Source: Candidatus Proruminimicrobium quisquiliarum (GTDB lineage Bacteria > Elusimicrobiota > Endomicrobiia > Endomicrobiales > Endomicrobiaceae). Taken from it: a DNA stretch of 64,000 nucleotides. The stretch lies in the NCBI GenBank assembly GCA_018433245.1, contig JAHDRN010000014.1, positions 1 through 64,000 on the forward strand, read 5' to 3'. How positions within the stretch are numbered: position 1 is the first letter of the stretch; each line of letters begins with the position of its first letter. Shown one piece after another: positions 17,999-28,096 of the stretch. Position numbers and translations under genes: made by a program. Under the pieces are notes generated by a model, which was not told the origin of the DNA, made no database searches, and saw nothing but the letters and a program-made list of their open reading frames with translations.

Positions 17999-19267
17999 AT
18001 GAAATCAAATAATATTATAGGTTATAAATCATTAATTTTAATTATTGCAACCGTACTATTATTAATACTCTGCACAGCTTATTTAAAAAATTCAAATCCG
18101 CCGTTATTAACCAACGATAATTTAAGGTTTATTGATTCTAATAAATATCAAATCAGATTATTAAATATATTTATTCCGTTAAACAAAAATACAAAAGAAA
18201 ACAGAAAAAACAAAGAAATTTTAGCAAAAAAATATTTTTCGGATATTATAAAATCAAAACGATTTGACAGAATATTTGAAATAGGAAACGAAATAATTAA
18301 ACAAAACAATGATATAAAATTTTTTGATCTAGGCTGGATTTCACAAGGGAAACTTCCGGAATATTTTGACAAACAAGTATTTTCCTTGAAAAATGTCGGA
18401 GAGACGATAATGTTTGAATCCGAATTGGGCTTTCATATAGTCCAACTGATGAATATAAGAAAATCTGAAAATTTTAATCCGGATGCATTCAAATACAAAG
18501 AAATGCATAAAAAAACTTATCCAAAAAAATCTTATGAAAATATGATTTTTATTAAAGGCGGCTCATTTTGGGCAGGCTCAACGGAAGAAGAAATTGATAT
18601 GAGATTAAAACTGTGTAATATATATGTCGGCAAGCATATAGGCGGTTGTTATAGAAAATGGTTCGAAGATGAAATTTTCCAGTATGCAGTAGCAAATGAT
18701 TTATATGTAGATAAATATGAAGTCACTGTTGGCAAATATAAACAATTTATATCTGAAACAGGACACAGACAGCTTCCAAAATGGGTATCCGACTATGCTC
18801 CAACCGACAATCATCCGGTAGTAGGGGTTGACTGGTATGATGCAAATGCTTATGCGAAATGGGCCGGAAAAAGACTGCCGACTCAATTTGAATGGGAATA
18901 TATTGCAAGAGGCAAAGAAAGAAGGCTTTTTCCGTGGGGTAATGAAATGCCGGATGGGACAAGAGCAAATTACAGCGATATAAATGACGCTAACTTTTGC
19001 CGTGATATAACAAATAATGACGGTTATAAATATACATCTCCCGTAGGAAATTATCCTAAAGGACAAACTCCGCACGGAGTGTTTGATATGGCAGGCAATG
19101 TACGGGAATGGACAAGTTCAGTAGAGTCAGGAACAGATAAAGCTGTCGTAAAAGGCGGTTCTTTTTCAAATGCTTATGATGATTTATGGTGTGCGGATTA
19201 CAGAATTAATGATAAAAATACTCTTGAGCCAAATCTCGGATTCAGGTGTATTTCGGATATAAAATGA
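17999..19267 (+). CDS. parvulin-like domain fused to a formylglycine-generating-enzyme (SUMF1) fold
   Basis: The 422-residue protein has an N-terminal membrane anchor (residues 9-27), then a PpiC/SurA-like parvulin domain (about 48-153; FFDLGWISQGKLPEYF and the closing ELGFHIVQLMNIR are typical), then an FGE/SUMF1-type C-lectin fold (181-421; MIFIKGGSFWAGS, DKYEVTVGKYKQF, RLPTQFEWEYIAR, GVFDMAGNVREWTSS, LGFRC). Of the cysteine pair used by true formylglycine-generating enzymes only one is seen in the expected segment (SFSNAYDDLWCADYR), so it is probably not a classical FGE. It should face the periplasm. It opens the plus-strand island; no Shine-Dalgarno precedes the ATG. Confidence 0.8.
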   Translation: MKSNNIIGYKSLILIIATVLLLILCTAYLKNSNPPLLTNDNLRFIDSNKYQIRLLNIFIPLNKNTKENRKNKEILAKKYFSDIIKSKRFDRIFEIGNEIIKQNNDIKFFDLGWISQGKLPEYFDKQVFSLKNVGETIMFESELGFHIVQLMNIRKSENFNPDAFKYKEMHKKTYPKKSYENMIFIKGGSFWAGSTEEEIDMRLKLCNIYVGKHIGGCYRKWFEDEIFQYAVANDLYVDKYEVTVGKYKQFISETGHRQLPKWVSDYAPTDNHPVVGVDWYDANAYAKWAGKRLPTQFEWEYIARGKERRLFPWGNEMPDGTRANYSDINDANFCRDITNNDGYKYTSPVGNYPKGQTPHGVFDMAGNVREWTSSVESGTDKAVVKGGSFSNAYDDLWCADYRINDKNTLEPNLGFRCISDIK

Positions 19268-20823
19268 AACCTATAAATAAACATATTTTGATTATATTTT
19301 TCTATTTTATTATTACAACATTTGCATTAGCAGGTTTTTTTATAAACTGCAAAGGTAAAATCATGGGCAATATAAATCATCCTAATGCTCAAGGTGAAAT
19401 TTTATTAACCGATATAATGAAAAATAGTCTGTGTAACTACAAAATATTGAACTGGACAAATACAAACTTCTTAAATTATCCTTACGGCGAACAATTATCA
19501 GAAACTATAAAACATACTTTTCATTTGTATATTTCCGGAACACTTGCCATATTTACAAGTACTATATCAGCTTATAATATAACATTTTTTATAATTATAT
19601 TATTGAACGCATATTCTATGTTTTTACTGGCTAATTTTATATTTAAATCGTATCGTTTATCATTTTTGGCAGGCCTATTTTATATGTTTAATATTTATTT
19701 TTTGTTAAAAATAAATATGGGTTCTCTTCATAAATCATCCATATTTTTCATTCCTCTTTATATTCTTTTTTTGCTCAAACTTGCAGATACTCCGAAAGTG
19801 TCCTATCTTATTTTAACTTTTATATTATTGATATTAAATCATTTGCAATATCCCATGTATTCGCTGTATTGTTTAATATTCAGCGTTATTTTTATAATCT
19901 ACAGATTATTAAAAAATAAAAAAATCAAAGAATTTAAATATTTTATCGCCGTTATTGTTTTGAGTTTCATTTTTCTATATTGGATAGGAGCTGTAGGCAA
20001 AATCACTACCGATATGTATTTTTATGAAAATGACCCCTGGAATCTTAATTTCATTTACCTGATAAAAAATTATCTGGCACGTCCGACAGATCTTCCCGTA
20101 GGGATATCACCTACCATTTTATTTTTGGCTTTAATAGGTTTTTTTTATACAAAAACATCCAGATTTTATTTTTTGACCTCAATATTTTTTATTATTTTGT
20201 CTTTCGGATATTTTATTACTATAGACAGTATAAAAATCCCTTTGCCTTTTTATTTTTTAACCAAATGCATAAAATTTTTCAGCGGAATGATTTTGTATGC
20301 GCCGATACGCGCTTTGCCTATGGCGTATGTATGCTTGATAATATCTGCTATTTTCGGAGTTAAAATTATATGCGATAAATTCAGCAAAAAAATTATTTAT
20401 ATAACAGCAGCGGCGTTCTTTCTTGAATTGTTTTTTTTATATCCCGAATTATTCCCGATAAAAATAACAAATATCGTTAGATACGATATAGCAGAAAAAA
20501 TTAAAAATAAAAACGGGGACATTGTATTTTTACCGTTATTTGACAATTCTAATAAAGCATTATTACACAAATCTATGTTGATTACGCTTATTGCAACAAA
20601 AAAATTGGCAAATACTTATGAAGCAGAATCATGGGTTAAAAAAATTATTGAAACTAACAAACCTTCAGCCGCCTTAAAAATATTGAAACAGCACTTGATT
20701 AAATTTATAATAATTTATACTGATTTGGAACCTTCAAATATTAACGAAAAAGCTTTAATAAACTCAATAAAAGAAAAAACGTTTCAACTGGATAAAAAAA
20801 TTATTTTATATGAAATTGATTAA
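19264..20823 (+). CDS. polytopic membrane protein, GT-C/YfhO-like
   Basis: About 519 residues with roughly 11-12 hydrophobic segments and a soluble C-terminal tail. The large first periplasmic loop (NHPNAQGEILLTDIMKN...FLNYPYGE) and overall pattern resemble YfhO-type and related GT-C glycosyltransferases, which use polyprenyl-phosphate sugars at the outer face of the inner membrane. There is no strong sequence signature, so the family call is by architecture. The start is set at the ATG overlapping the previous stop (ATGA). Confidence 0.6.
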   Translation: MKPINKHILIIFFYFIITTFALAGFFINCKGKIMGNINHPNAQGEILLTDIMKNSLCNYKILNWTNTNFLNYPYGEQLSETIKHTFHLYISGTLAIFTSTISAYNITFFIIILLNAYSMFLLANFIFKSYRLSFLAGLFYMFNIYFLLKINMGSLHKSSIFFIPLYILFLLKLADTPKVSYLILTFILLILNHLQYPMYSLYCLIFSVIFIIYRLLKNKKIKEFKYFIAVIVLSFIFLYWIGAVGKITTDMYFYENDPWNLNFIYLIKNYLARPTDLPVGISPTILFLALIGFFYTKTSRFYFLTSIFFIILSFGYFITIDSIKIPLPFYFLTKCIKFFSGMILYAPIRALPMAYVCLIISAIFGVKIICDKFSKKIIYITAAAFFLELFFLYPELFPIKITNIVRYDIAEKIKNKNGDIVFLPLFDNSNKALLHKSMLITLIATKKLANTYEAESWVKKIIETNKPSAALKILKQHLIKFIIIYTDLEPSNINEKALINSIKEKTFQLDKKIILYEID

Positions 20824-21853
20824 AACATTTTTATTATTATTTATAATTATGCTATACGCATCCGATTTGTTTGCGGATAAATATAATCTGCCGTACGATT
20901 TTATGGATATAGTTAATAATAAATTCCCTTACACAAATCATATCCGACATGTTTCAGGAGGAAGTAAAGACAGAGAAACAACAATGAAAACTATTAAAAG
21001 ATATCCGGTCATAATGATTTGCGGAAACAGAAGAACAAAAGAAGACTGGTTTGGAAAAAATACCGGCAATGCCGATAAAAAAAACAACAATGTATATAAA
21101 ATGTTTTTATCAAACGGATTTAACGAATCTGAATTATGGACGTATTCTTATGTTGCAAATGAAAATGAAGAAATGAAAAACATTGAGGAATTGACCGACA
21201 GTTTACGAGTTTTTATATACGGAATTCTTTTCTATACCGGAGCGACTAAAGTTCAAATACTGGCTCATGGAGAAGGCGGAGTATTAGCTTTTGAAACTAT
21301 AAGAAAATATAATATTTATAACCTTGTGGCTACAATGGTATTTATCGGATCTCCTTTTCACAGCAGTTCAATATACAGCTATTATAAAGCCATTCAGGGA
21401 TATCCTGTGCATGCAAATCTTGCTCCGGGTTCTGATTTCTTGGAAGAACTATTGTTTTTAACAGAAACTCCTCACAGTGATAAAATTGAATATATTACAA
21501 TTTATTCTGATAATGATGAGTATTACAGAAATAACAGAACATCTCCCGTTCTAAAAGGAGCAAAAAACATAGCTATTGATTATTTAGATCATGACGGACT
21601 AAGAGCATCATCCGAAAGTTTTCAAAAATATTATAAATTTTTAAATAAAAAAGCATTAAAATATAATCCAAAAAAAGATTTTGACAAAGATGGATTTATG
21701 GATATTAAAAAAGGTGGCAATGATTGCGATGACAATAACTCTAAAATCTATCCGGGGGCATTTGAAATTGAAGATGACAATATTGATCAAGATTGCAACT
21801 TCAGAGACAAAAATTCACTTGGCGGGAAAGATTGTGAAATTTTAATAAAATGA
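20810..21853 (+). CDS. secreted lipase-fold protein lacking the catalytic serine, with MopE-type metal-binding tail
   Basis: A signal peptide (1-22, ending DLFA) leads into an alpha/beta-hydrolase domain (about 65-280) resembling triacylglycerol lipases. The nucleophile elbow reads AHGEGG (152-157) where GHSxGG is expected, so Ser is replaced by Gly154; the acid (Asp234/236 region) and His261 (DHDG) are still there. Residues 290-331 form a calcium/copper-type motif (DFDKDGF...GGNDCDDNNSKIYPGAFE...DQDC) of the MopE kind. It may bind a lipid or protein rather than hydrolyse one. It overlaps the previous gene by 14 bases and the next by four. Confidence 0.75.
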   Translation: MKLIKTFLLLFIIMLYASDLFADKYNLPYDFMDIVNNKFPYTNHIRHVSGGSKDRETTMKTIKRYPVIMICGNRRTKEDWFGKNTGNADKKNNNVYKMFLSNGFNESELWTYSYVANENEEMKNIEELTDSLRVFIYGILFYTGATKVQILAHGEGGVLAFETIRKYNIYNLVATMVFIGSPFHSSSIYSYYKAIQGYPVHANLAPGSDFLEELLFLTETPHSDKIEYITIYSDNDEYYRNNRTSPVLKGAKNIAIDYLDHDGLRASSESFQKYYKFLNKKALKYNPKKDFDKDGFMDIKKGGNDCDDNNSKIYPGAFEIEDDNIDQDCNFRDKNSLGGKDCEILIK

Positions 21854-23610
21854 AAAATACAATTAAATTTGATTTTACTCCCGTTTATATATCAATTGTG
21901 ACGTTTATAGTGCTATATTTACTAATGCCTAAATGGATTTATAGCCCAATTGCATTGACTGATACAGATCCATGGCTTCAAATTGGTTATTTTTTAGATT
22001 ATAAATTAATGTCTCACGTCTATTATAACGAGCATTTTAAAGATATAATATCTACTAATTTGTTAGGCATATTATTTTATAAAACATATACTCCGTTTTT
22101 AGCTAATTTACTGCTGAAATTTTTTAGATTTTTAATATTTGGATACTTTATTTATTCTACAACTAAATTTGAAATCAATAAAAAAACTGCAATTTTAACT
22201 TTGTGTGTGTCTCTGACTTCATATACTGTTTTGATTGCTTTTGGAGGCGATTATACAGATGGGTGGATAGTTTTCTATTTAACTGCAACCATATATTCGT
22301 TATTTAAAGCATATCGAATTTCTAATGTTAAAATTCTATGGCTTATTCTATCGGGAATATTTTGTTGTTTAATGATAGGGGCCGGATTTCAAAGCTTAAT
22401 CTATACAATATCTTTGTTTTTAATGTTAATACTATTAGAATATAAAAGAAACTTCAAGTTTAAATTATTATCAATGCATTATTTATATCCAATTATAGGT
22501 TGTTTAATTTGTTTTTGCATTTTAAATCTTGTTAATTACCTATACATAGGTGATTTCTGGTATTGCAAAAACTCAATAATAAGAGCACTATCTTTTGTAG
22601 GAGAACATAGATGGCATGGCTCAATGAATATTTTAAGTAAAAATAATATTTTATTTGCTATATGTATTTTATTTATTGCAACCTTTACTTATTTAAAGAA
22701 TGTATTTAAATTTGAACATTTTACTAATTTTGATTTTATTATTCTAATTACTACTTGGATAAATATAATAATTATGTTTTTTCTGGAAATTTTTTTTAAA
22801 CAGGAATTAATATCAAATATAAATTATTTTAATCACATAATACCTTTTATTATATTACTTTATGCTACTTATGTTATAAAATATTTATCTGAATTAAATA
22901 AAAATTTAAATTATATCTTTATGCTGGCTATAGTATTTTATTTTTGCATCATATGGTATATGCCCGGTCCTTTCTTTATTCCAGAATTTTTTCCAAGCAA
23001 ATTAACATCTATAGGCAGAAATATTTTTATGTCTTATCCAGTAATATATGATATATATATATATATTGGGATACTATTAATATTTGCCTGTTATTTTTTA
23101 TTTAGTAATTTTAAAAAATATTTCAAATTTATTTTATTTTTGATGTTAATTATACTTTTTAACTTTACCCCATTTGTGTACACACTAAAAAATGAAAGTT
23201 CTGTGCAATTTAAACACATTTCAGGAAAAGATTTTTTTGAATCCGTTGTTGATTGGTTCCATTATAGCAATAAAATAAATAAAAAAAGAAAAAAAGTGTT
23301 TTGGTATAATGAAAAAAAAGACACCTATATTAAAACTTGTTTAGGTGTTTCCAACTCTAAGAAAGGAGTTTTTGATATTTCTATGCCTTATCTTAATATT
23401 TCTACAAATGCCTTTAAAGATAAAATGAAATATTTAAATCAGCCGGGCTTTATTATCACCATATTATGCAGTGATAAAAATGATGCCATATTAGCTAAAC
23501 AAATTTTAGAAAAAAACAATAAAAAAGTTTCTTTAATTAATGAAAAAGAATTTTTAGGCAAATGTTTTAAAATTTTTATTATTGAATACAAAATTAATAA
23601 CGATAAATAA
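21850..23610 (+). CDS. GT-C-like membrane protein (paralogue 1)
   Basis: The 586-residue protein has about a dozen membrane segments and a soluble C-terminal region (about 455-586). After the first segment comes LTDTDPWLQIGYF, an Asp-x-Asp in the first periplasmic loop as in GT-C glycosyltransferases. It is paralogous to the protein at 33048-34790: MPKWIYSPI versus MPNWIYNPI, DTDPW versus DSDTW, and SGKDFFESVVDWF versus SGKNMLAATKQWF. Likely role: transfer of a lipid-linked sugar to a surface molecule (inferred). It is among the most AT-rich genes in the window. Confidence 0.65.
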   Translation: MKNTIKFDFTPVYISIVTFIVLYLLMPKWIYSPIALTDTDPWLQIGYFLDYKLMSHVYYNEHFKDIISTNLLGILFYKTYTPFLANLLLKFFRFLIFGYFIYSTTKFEINKKTAILTLCVSLTSYTVLIAFGGDYTDGWIVFYLTATIYSLFKAYRISNVKILWLILSGIFCCLMIGAGFQSLIYTISLFLMLILLEYKRNFKFKLLSMHYLYPIIGCLICFCILNLVNYLYIGDFWYCKNSIIRALSFVGEHRWHGSMNILSKNNILFAICILFIATFTYLKNVFKFEHFTNFDFIILITTWINIIIMFFLEIFFKQELISNINYFNHIIPFIILLYATYVIKYLSELNKNLNYIFMLAIVFYFCIIWYMPGPFFIPEFFPSKLTSIGRNIFMSYPVIYDIYIYIGILLIFACYFLFSNFKKYFKFILFLMLIILFNFTPFVYTLKNESSVQFKHISGKDFFESVVDWFHYSNKINKKRKKVFWYNEKKDTYIKTCLGVSNSKKGVFDISMPYLNISTNAFKDKMKYLNQPGFIITILCSDKNDAILAKQILEKNNKKVSLINEKEFLGKCFKIFIIEYKINNDK

Positions 23611-23611
23611 A

Positions 23612-25006
23612 ATGAATATATTATTTATAAGATGCAACGAAAATTTAGAAAAAATCAACAGTGAAACAAATATTACCGGTATTTATCCTCCTTTGGCAAT
23701 AGCTTATATCTCGGCATATATAAAAGCAAATTGCACGGATGTGAGCATCTCTTTTTTGGACGCACATTTAAATAAATTGAATGAAAAAAAAACTGTTTCC
23801 TATTTTAAAAAAAATAAATATGACATCTATTTTTTGCAGGCATATTCTTTAAGTTGGTATAGTGTATTAAAAACAGCCAAAATCATACGAAAAAACACTG
23901 AAAATGCATTTATAGTTGTGGGTGGCCCTCAAATTACGGCATACCCGCAAGAATCAATGGAAACAGGATTGTTTGATATGGGCATTGTCGGTGAAGCAGA
24001 AGAAATTAGCGAAAAAATAGTAAATTGTTTTAATACAGAAAAGATTAATTCTATTGAAGGCACAATATTAAATATTAAAGGCAAAATAATCACAAATAAG
24101 TATCAACCTCTTCTTGATGACATAAATCTGCTCCCTTTTCCGGATTTTGATTTAATAAATAACAACTATTTTTCTTTGACTGTTCAAAAACCGTTTGCAA
24201 CAATGATAACAAGCAGAGGGTGTTGTTATAATTGTTCTTTTTGTTCACAAATATACAACGGAAATAAAATAAGATATCGTACACCTGAAAACGTTGCAGA
24301 TGAGATAGAGATTTATGTTAAAAAATATAGAGTAAAAGAAATCATTTTTTTTGACGAAACTTTTACTTTTGATAAAAACAGGGTTATTGATATTTGTAAT
24401 GAAATAATAAAAAGAAATTTAAAATTTATTTTCAATATAAGAACAAGAGTCGATAAAATTGACGAAGAAATACTCATTAAACTTAAAGAAGCCGGATGCT
24501 CTACAATCCATATGGGGATAGAATCGGCTTCAGACAAAACTTTACAAAATATGAATAAGGGAATTACTGTTAAAACTATAAAAAACGCCGTTGATTTGTG
24601 TAAAAAAAGCGGAATTTTTACAAGGGGTTACTTTATATTGGGATATCCCGGAGAAACAAAAGAAGATATGCTGAACACTATAAATTTTTCAAAGAAACTG
24701 AATTTGGATTTAGCAAGTTTTACGATAGCGATACCAAATCCAAAAACATTGCTTTATGACATTGCCATAAATGAAAAATATATAAAGTACGATTATTGGA
24801 AAGAGTTCTCTTTGGGTATGGAAAAAAATCAAGTACCTTATTTCTGCAATCAAATTATAACTAAAAAATTTTTAGAAAAAGTGCTTAAAAAAGCTTATTT
24901 TTCTTTTTATTGCCGTTTAAATTTTATATTAAAAAAATTATTTTTTATAAAATTGTATATAATACGGAATATATTTACTCTTTTATACTATAGAATAATA
25001 AAGTAA
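23612..25006 (+). CDS. B12-binding-domain radical SAM protein 1
   Basis: The 464-residue protein belongs to the cobalamin-dependent radical SAM class (BchE/HpnJ-like). Residues 1-150 form the B12-type Rossmann domain (YPPLAIAYISAYI; VVGGPQITAYPQ; GEAEE); there is no DxHxxG motif, as in many of this class. The radical SAM barrel carries Cys204, Cys208 and Cys211 (CCYNCSFC), FFDETFTFDK, and HMGIESASDKTLQNMNKGIT. Such enzymes methylate or ring-close unactivated carbons, or rearrange skeletons, in lipids and pigments. I set the start at the ATG one base after the previous stop; an in-frame ATG ten codons earlier overlaps that gene. Confidence 0.9.
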   Translation: MNILFIRCNENLEKINSETNITGIYPPLAIAYISAYIKANCTDVSISFLDAHLNKLNEKKTVSYFKKNKYDIYFLQAYSLSWYSVLKTAKIIRKNTENAFIVVGGPQITAYPQESMETGLFDMGIVGEAEEISEKIVNCFNTEKINSIEGTILNIKGKIITNKYQPLLDDINLLPFPDFDLINNNYFSLTVQKPFATMITSRGCCYNCSFCSQIYNGNKIRYRTPENVADEIEIYVKKYRVKEIIFFDETFTFDKNRVIDICNEIIKRNLKFIFNIRTRVDKIDEEILIKLKEAGCSTIHMGIESASDKTLQNMNKGITVKTIKNAVDLCKKSGIFTRGYFILGYPGETKEDMLNTINFSKKLNLDLASFTIAIPNPKTLLYDIAINEKYIKYDYWKEFSLGMEKNQVPYFCNQIITKKFLEKVLKKAYFSFYCRLNFILKKLFFIKLYIIRNIFTLLYYRIIK

Positions 25007-25015
25007 TCCATTATT

Positions 25016-26548
25016 ATGAAACAAAAATTTAATGTTTTATTAATTAATCCTTATATGGGTTTTAAAATCGGTGATTTTTACAGACCGCTGAGCGAACCTC
25101 TTGGATTATTATATATAGCTTCATATATGAAACAAAAATCCGACAAATATAATATAAAGATTCTTGATTTGTATGCGCTTAATCCAGTTAAACATAAAAG
25201 AGAAGGCTTTGATGATAAATTTTATTTTGGACTGACGGAACGGAATAAAATAACGGAATTAGTACAAAATTTTTCGCCGGATATTATAGGCATAAGCTCT
25301 CAATTTACTGGTTATGCCGAATACGCCATCGAAACCGCCAAAACAGTCAAAGAATCTATGCCATCCGTGCCTGTTGTAATCGGAGGCGCACATGCCACAT
25401 TTTTTGCCGAAAATATTTTAAATAAATATAATTTTGTTGATTTTATCATACGAGGTGAAGGCGAAATCTCATTTTTTGAATTATGCGAAACTATCAGAAC
25501 AAAATCCGAAATAAAAAATATATCAGGAATCACTTACAGAGCGCAAGATAATCGTATAATTTCAAATAAAAACCGTGAACCCGTTGACAATTTGGATGAA
25601 TTTAAAATTCCTGAAAGAACTTTGATTGACATGAATAAATATTTTGATATTAGCAGTGATGTCTTTCCGGGAAGCTGCGGATATCCTGTTGCAACCATGG
25701 TATTGTCCAGAGGATGTAAATTCAATTGTATTTTTTGCAGTACAAAAAATATGTGGGCAAATAAATGGAGAGGACGTTCTTATGATTCAATTATAAATGA
25801 AATAGAATACTTAATCGGTAACTTTAACGTAAAAGAAATAGCTTTTGTAGACGATCAAATTCTTGGAGACAAGAATTGGTTTGAAGAATTATTGGATATA
25901 ATTATTTTAAAAAAATTTGAAATAACATTTCAGATTATAAACGGATTAAGCGTATGGTTAATCGACAATAATCTACTATTAAAAATGAAAAAGGCCGGGT
26001 TTTATAAAATTGCATTGCCTATAGATACGGGAAATCCAAACACATTGAAGTATATTAACAAACAACAAATAAATTTGACAGATATCAAAAAAATCATAGA
26101 GACTGTTCACAAATTCGGTTTCTTTTCCAGTGCAAATTTTTTAATCGGATTCCCGTATGAAACTGAAAGTGAAATAAATAAAACTGTTAAATTCGCATAT
26201 ACCTGCGGAGTCGACATTATCTATTTCTTTATTGCAAAAATGCATGCCGGATCAGATATGTATGATAAATGTCCAGATATAAAATTATTGGAAAATATCG
26301 AAACAAGCGGGAGTTGGGCAAATGTCACAAACAGTTCTTTAACAATATCTTCCGAAAAATTGAGCGCTATTTTATCCAAAGCACAAAAATATTATTTTAT
26401 TCACAAATGTATTTTTTTGTTTAATCCGGTCAATTTTTATAAACATATTTTCTTCAAAATGATACGCATAAAAAATTATATACTGGTTTTTAAATTTTTA
26501 AAATTCAAAATACAAAATATACTAAAAAAATATTCGCCGGAATATTAA
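25016..26548 (+). CDS. B12-binding-domain radical SAM protein 2
   Basis: 510 residues: B12-type domain (about 5-165; PLGLLYIASYM, VVIGGAHATFFAEN, RGEGE) and a radical SAM barrel with Cys234, Cys238 and Cys241 (CKFNCIFC), AFVDDQILGDKNWF, and a later FLIGFPYETESEI motif. The C-terminal 100 residues are basic and hydrophobic and may touch the membrane. It follows the previous gene after nine bases without a ribosome site. Substrate unknown; the family includes BchE, the HpnJ hopanoid enzyme and P-methylases. Confidence 0.9.
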   Translation: MKQKFNVLLINPYMGFKIGDFYRPLSEPLGLLYIASYMKQKSDKYNIKILDLYALNPVKHKREGFDDKFYFGLTERNKITELVQNFSPDIIGISSQFTGYAEYAIETAKTVKESMPSVPVVIGGAHATFFAENILNKYNFVDFIIRGEGEISFFELCETIRTKSEIKNISGITYRAQDNRIISNKNREPVDNLDEFKIPERTLIDMNKYFDISSDVFPGSCGYPVATMVLSRGCKFNCIFCSTKNMWANKWRGRSYDSIINEIEYLIGNFNVKEIAFVDDQILGDKNWFEELLDIIILKKFEITFQIINGLSVWLIDNNLLLKMKKAGFYKIALPIDTGNPNTLKYINKQQINLTDIKKIIETVHKFGFFSSANFLIGFPYETESEINKTVKFAYTCGVDIIYFFIAKMHAGSDMYDKCPDIKLLENIETSGSWANVTNSSLTISSEKLSAILSKAQKYYFIHKCIFLFNPVNFYKHIFFKMIRIKNYILVFKFLKFKIQNILKKYSPEY

Positions 26549-28090
26549 ATGCCAAACAAAAAAATGAAAACAAAAATATTATTCATATCAATGTACGGTA
26601 TAGAAAATAATGCCGCCAGATTATTTTCCGCAATTCTTAAAAATAATAATTATGATCCCGAAATTATATTTTTTAAAAATTGGAAAAATAATAATATTAA
26701 AGAACCGACATCTTTAGAATTTAACTTATTATTCGGGGAAATCGCAAAAATCAAACCAGATATCATAGGAATAAGTTTTGGAAGCCCGTACTTTAACATT
26801 GTCAAAAACATATCACATCGTATAAAACAAGAATTTAAAAATATATATCTGGTTTTTGGCGGCATACACGCGACTACTACACCGGAAGACTGTATACCGC
26901 ATTGTGACGCGTTATGTATAGGCGAAGGTGATGAAGTTTTTCCGGAATTTGTAAAAAAATTTGATTCAAAAGATGATTTTACGGATACACCCAATTTTTG
27001 GTTTAACACCAAAGAGCAGATAATTAAAAATGAATTGGCTCCGTTGGTTAAAAATTTGGATGAATTGCCTTTTAAAGATTTGTCAGACGATAGAAAATAC
27101 TATATAGATTACAATAAAATTTATTACGGCGATCCCATTTTAAAGATTAAAGAATTCAGAATTTCCGCATCAAGAGGATGTTTGTACAGATGCGCTTATT
27201 GTTACAACAGCATTCTAAGCAAAATATATCCCGAAGAAAGTCAATATTACAGAATACGGTCGGTTGAAAACGTTATTACTGAGATTCTATATGCAAAAAA
27301 ACATTTCAAATCCGTTAAAAGAATCAAATTTGACGATGATACTTTTATATCAGATGCCGGATGGGTAGATGAATTCTGCGAAAAATATAAGAATCTGATT
27401 AACATTCCGTTTGATATTATGCTTTCCCCTAATATGCTTAATTACGAAAATCTGAAAAAATTAAAAAATGCCGGACTTGTCAGGGTTCAAATGGGAATTG
27501 AAGGCGCTTCCGCAAAAGAAAATACTGAAAATTATAACAGAGCATTTTTTAAGGATAAAATTCACAATTTCTCAATTGAAAATAAAAAATTAAAATTAGA
27601 TGTTGTTTATGATATTATAATAGATAATCCTCTGACCAAAGAAAGCGAAAAAGAAGAATTATTTTTGTTTCTGTTAGATTTAAAAAGCAATTTTAAATTA
27701 TTTATGTATTCTCTTGCATTTTTTCCAAAAACGCTTATTACGGAAACTTTTTTAAAGAACGGACTTATAACCGCCGATGACATTGAAGGCAATAACACAA
27801 AATGTTTTTATCAGTTCAGAGCAAGTTTTGATTATCCGAGAACAAAAACCGAATTATTTTATTTTTGCATGTTTGTGCTGGCATCAAAATCTTTTATTTC
27901 AAAAACGATTAAAACATATATTTTTTATTCGCCTTTTTTCAGAAAAAATATTGGACTTACGGTTTTGATCGCAAAAATATGCAATTTAATGACTATCAGC
28001 CTGATTTTTGTTAAAATGTTTGTAAACGGAGAATTGTCTGCCGTCAAACTGAGAGAATACGGCACTTTTAAGAAAATATTAACCCAATAA
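26549..28090 (+). CDS. B12-binding-domain radical SAM protein 3
   Basis: 513 residues with B12-type domain (about 8-150; FGGIHATTTPED, GEGDEVFPEF) and radical SAM site Cys211, Cys215, Cys218 (CLYRCAYC), IKFDDDTFISD and RVQMGIEGASAKE. Its first codon follows the previous stop with no gap. The C-terminal part (about 400-513) is hydrophobic. This is the most divergent of the six B12-type enzymes in the island (NRAF replaces the usual NKxxT segment after the SAM barrel GIEG motif). Confidence 0.9.
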   Translation: MPNKKMKTKILFISMYGIENNAARLFSAILKNNNYDPEIIFFKNWKNNNIKEPTSLEFNLLFGEIAKIKPDIIGISFGSPYFNIVKNISHRIKQEFKNIYLVFGGIHATTTPEDCIPHCDALCIGEGDEVFPEFVKKFDSKDDFTDTPNFWFNTKEQIIKNELAPLVKNLDELPFKDLSDDRKYYIDYNKIYYGDPILKIKEFRISASRGCLYRCAYCYNSILSKIYPEESQYYRIRSVENVITEILYAKKHFKSVKRIKFDDDTFISDAGWVDEFCEKYKNLINIPFDIMLSPNMLNYENLKKLKNAGLVRVQMGIEGASAKENTENYNRAFFKDKIHNFSIENKKLKLDVVYDIIIDNPLTKESEKEELFLFLLDLKSNFKLFMYSLAFFPKTLITETFLKNGLITADDIEGNNTKCFYQFRASFDYPRTKTELFYFCMFVLASKSFISKTIKTYIFYSPFFRKNIGLTVLIAKICNLMTISLIFVKMFVNGELSAVKLREYGTFKKILTQ

Positions 28091-28096
28091 ATTTAT

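Noticed and set aside
20810-21853. Active triacylglycerol lipase
   Set aside because: The nucleophile position is Gly in AHGEGG, so hydrolysis by the normal mechanism is not supported.
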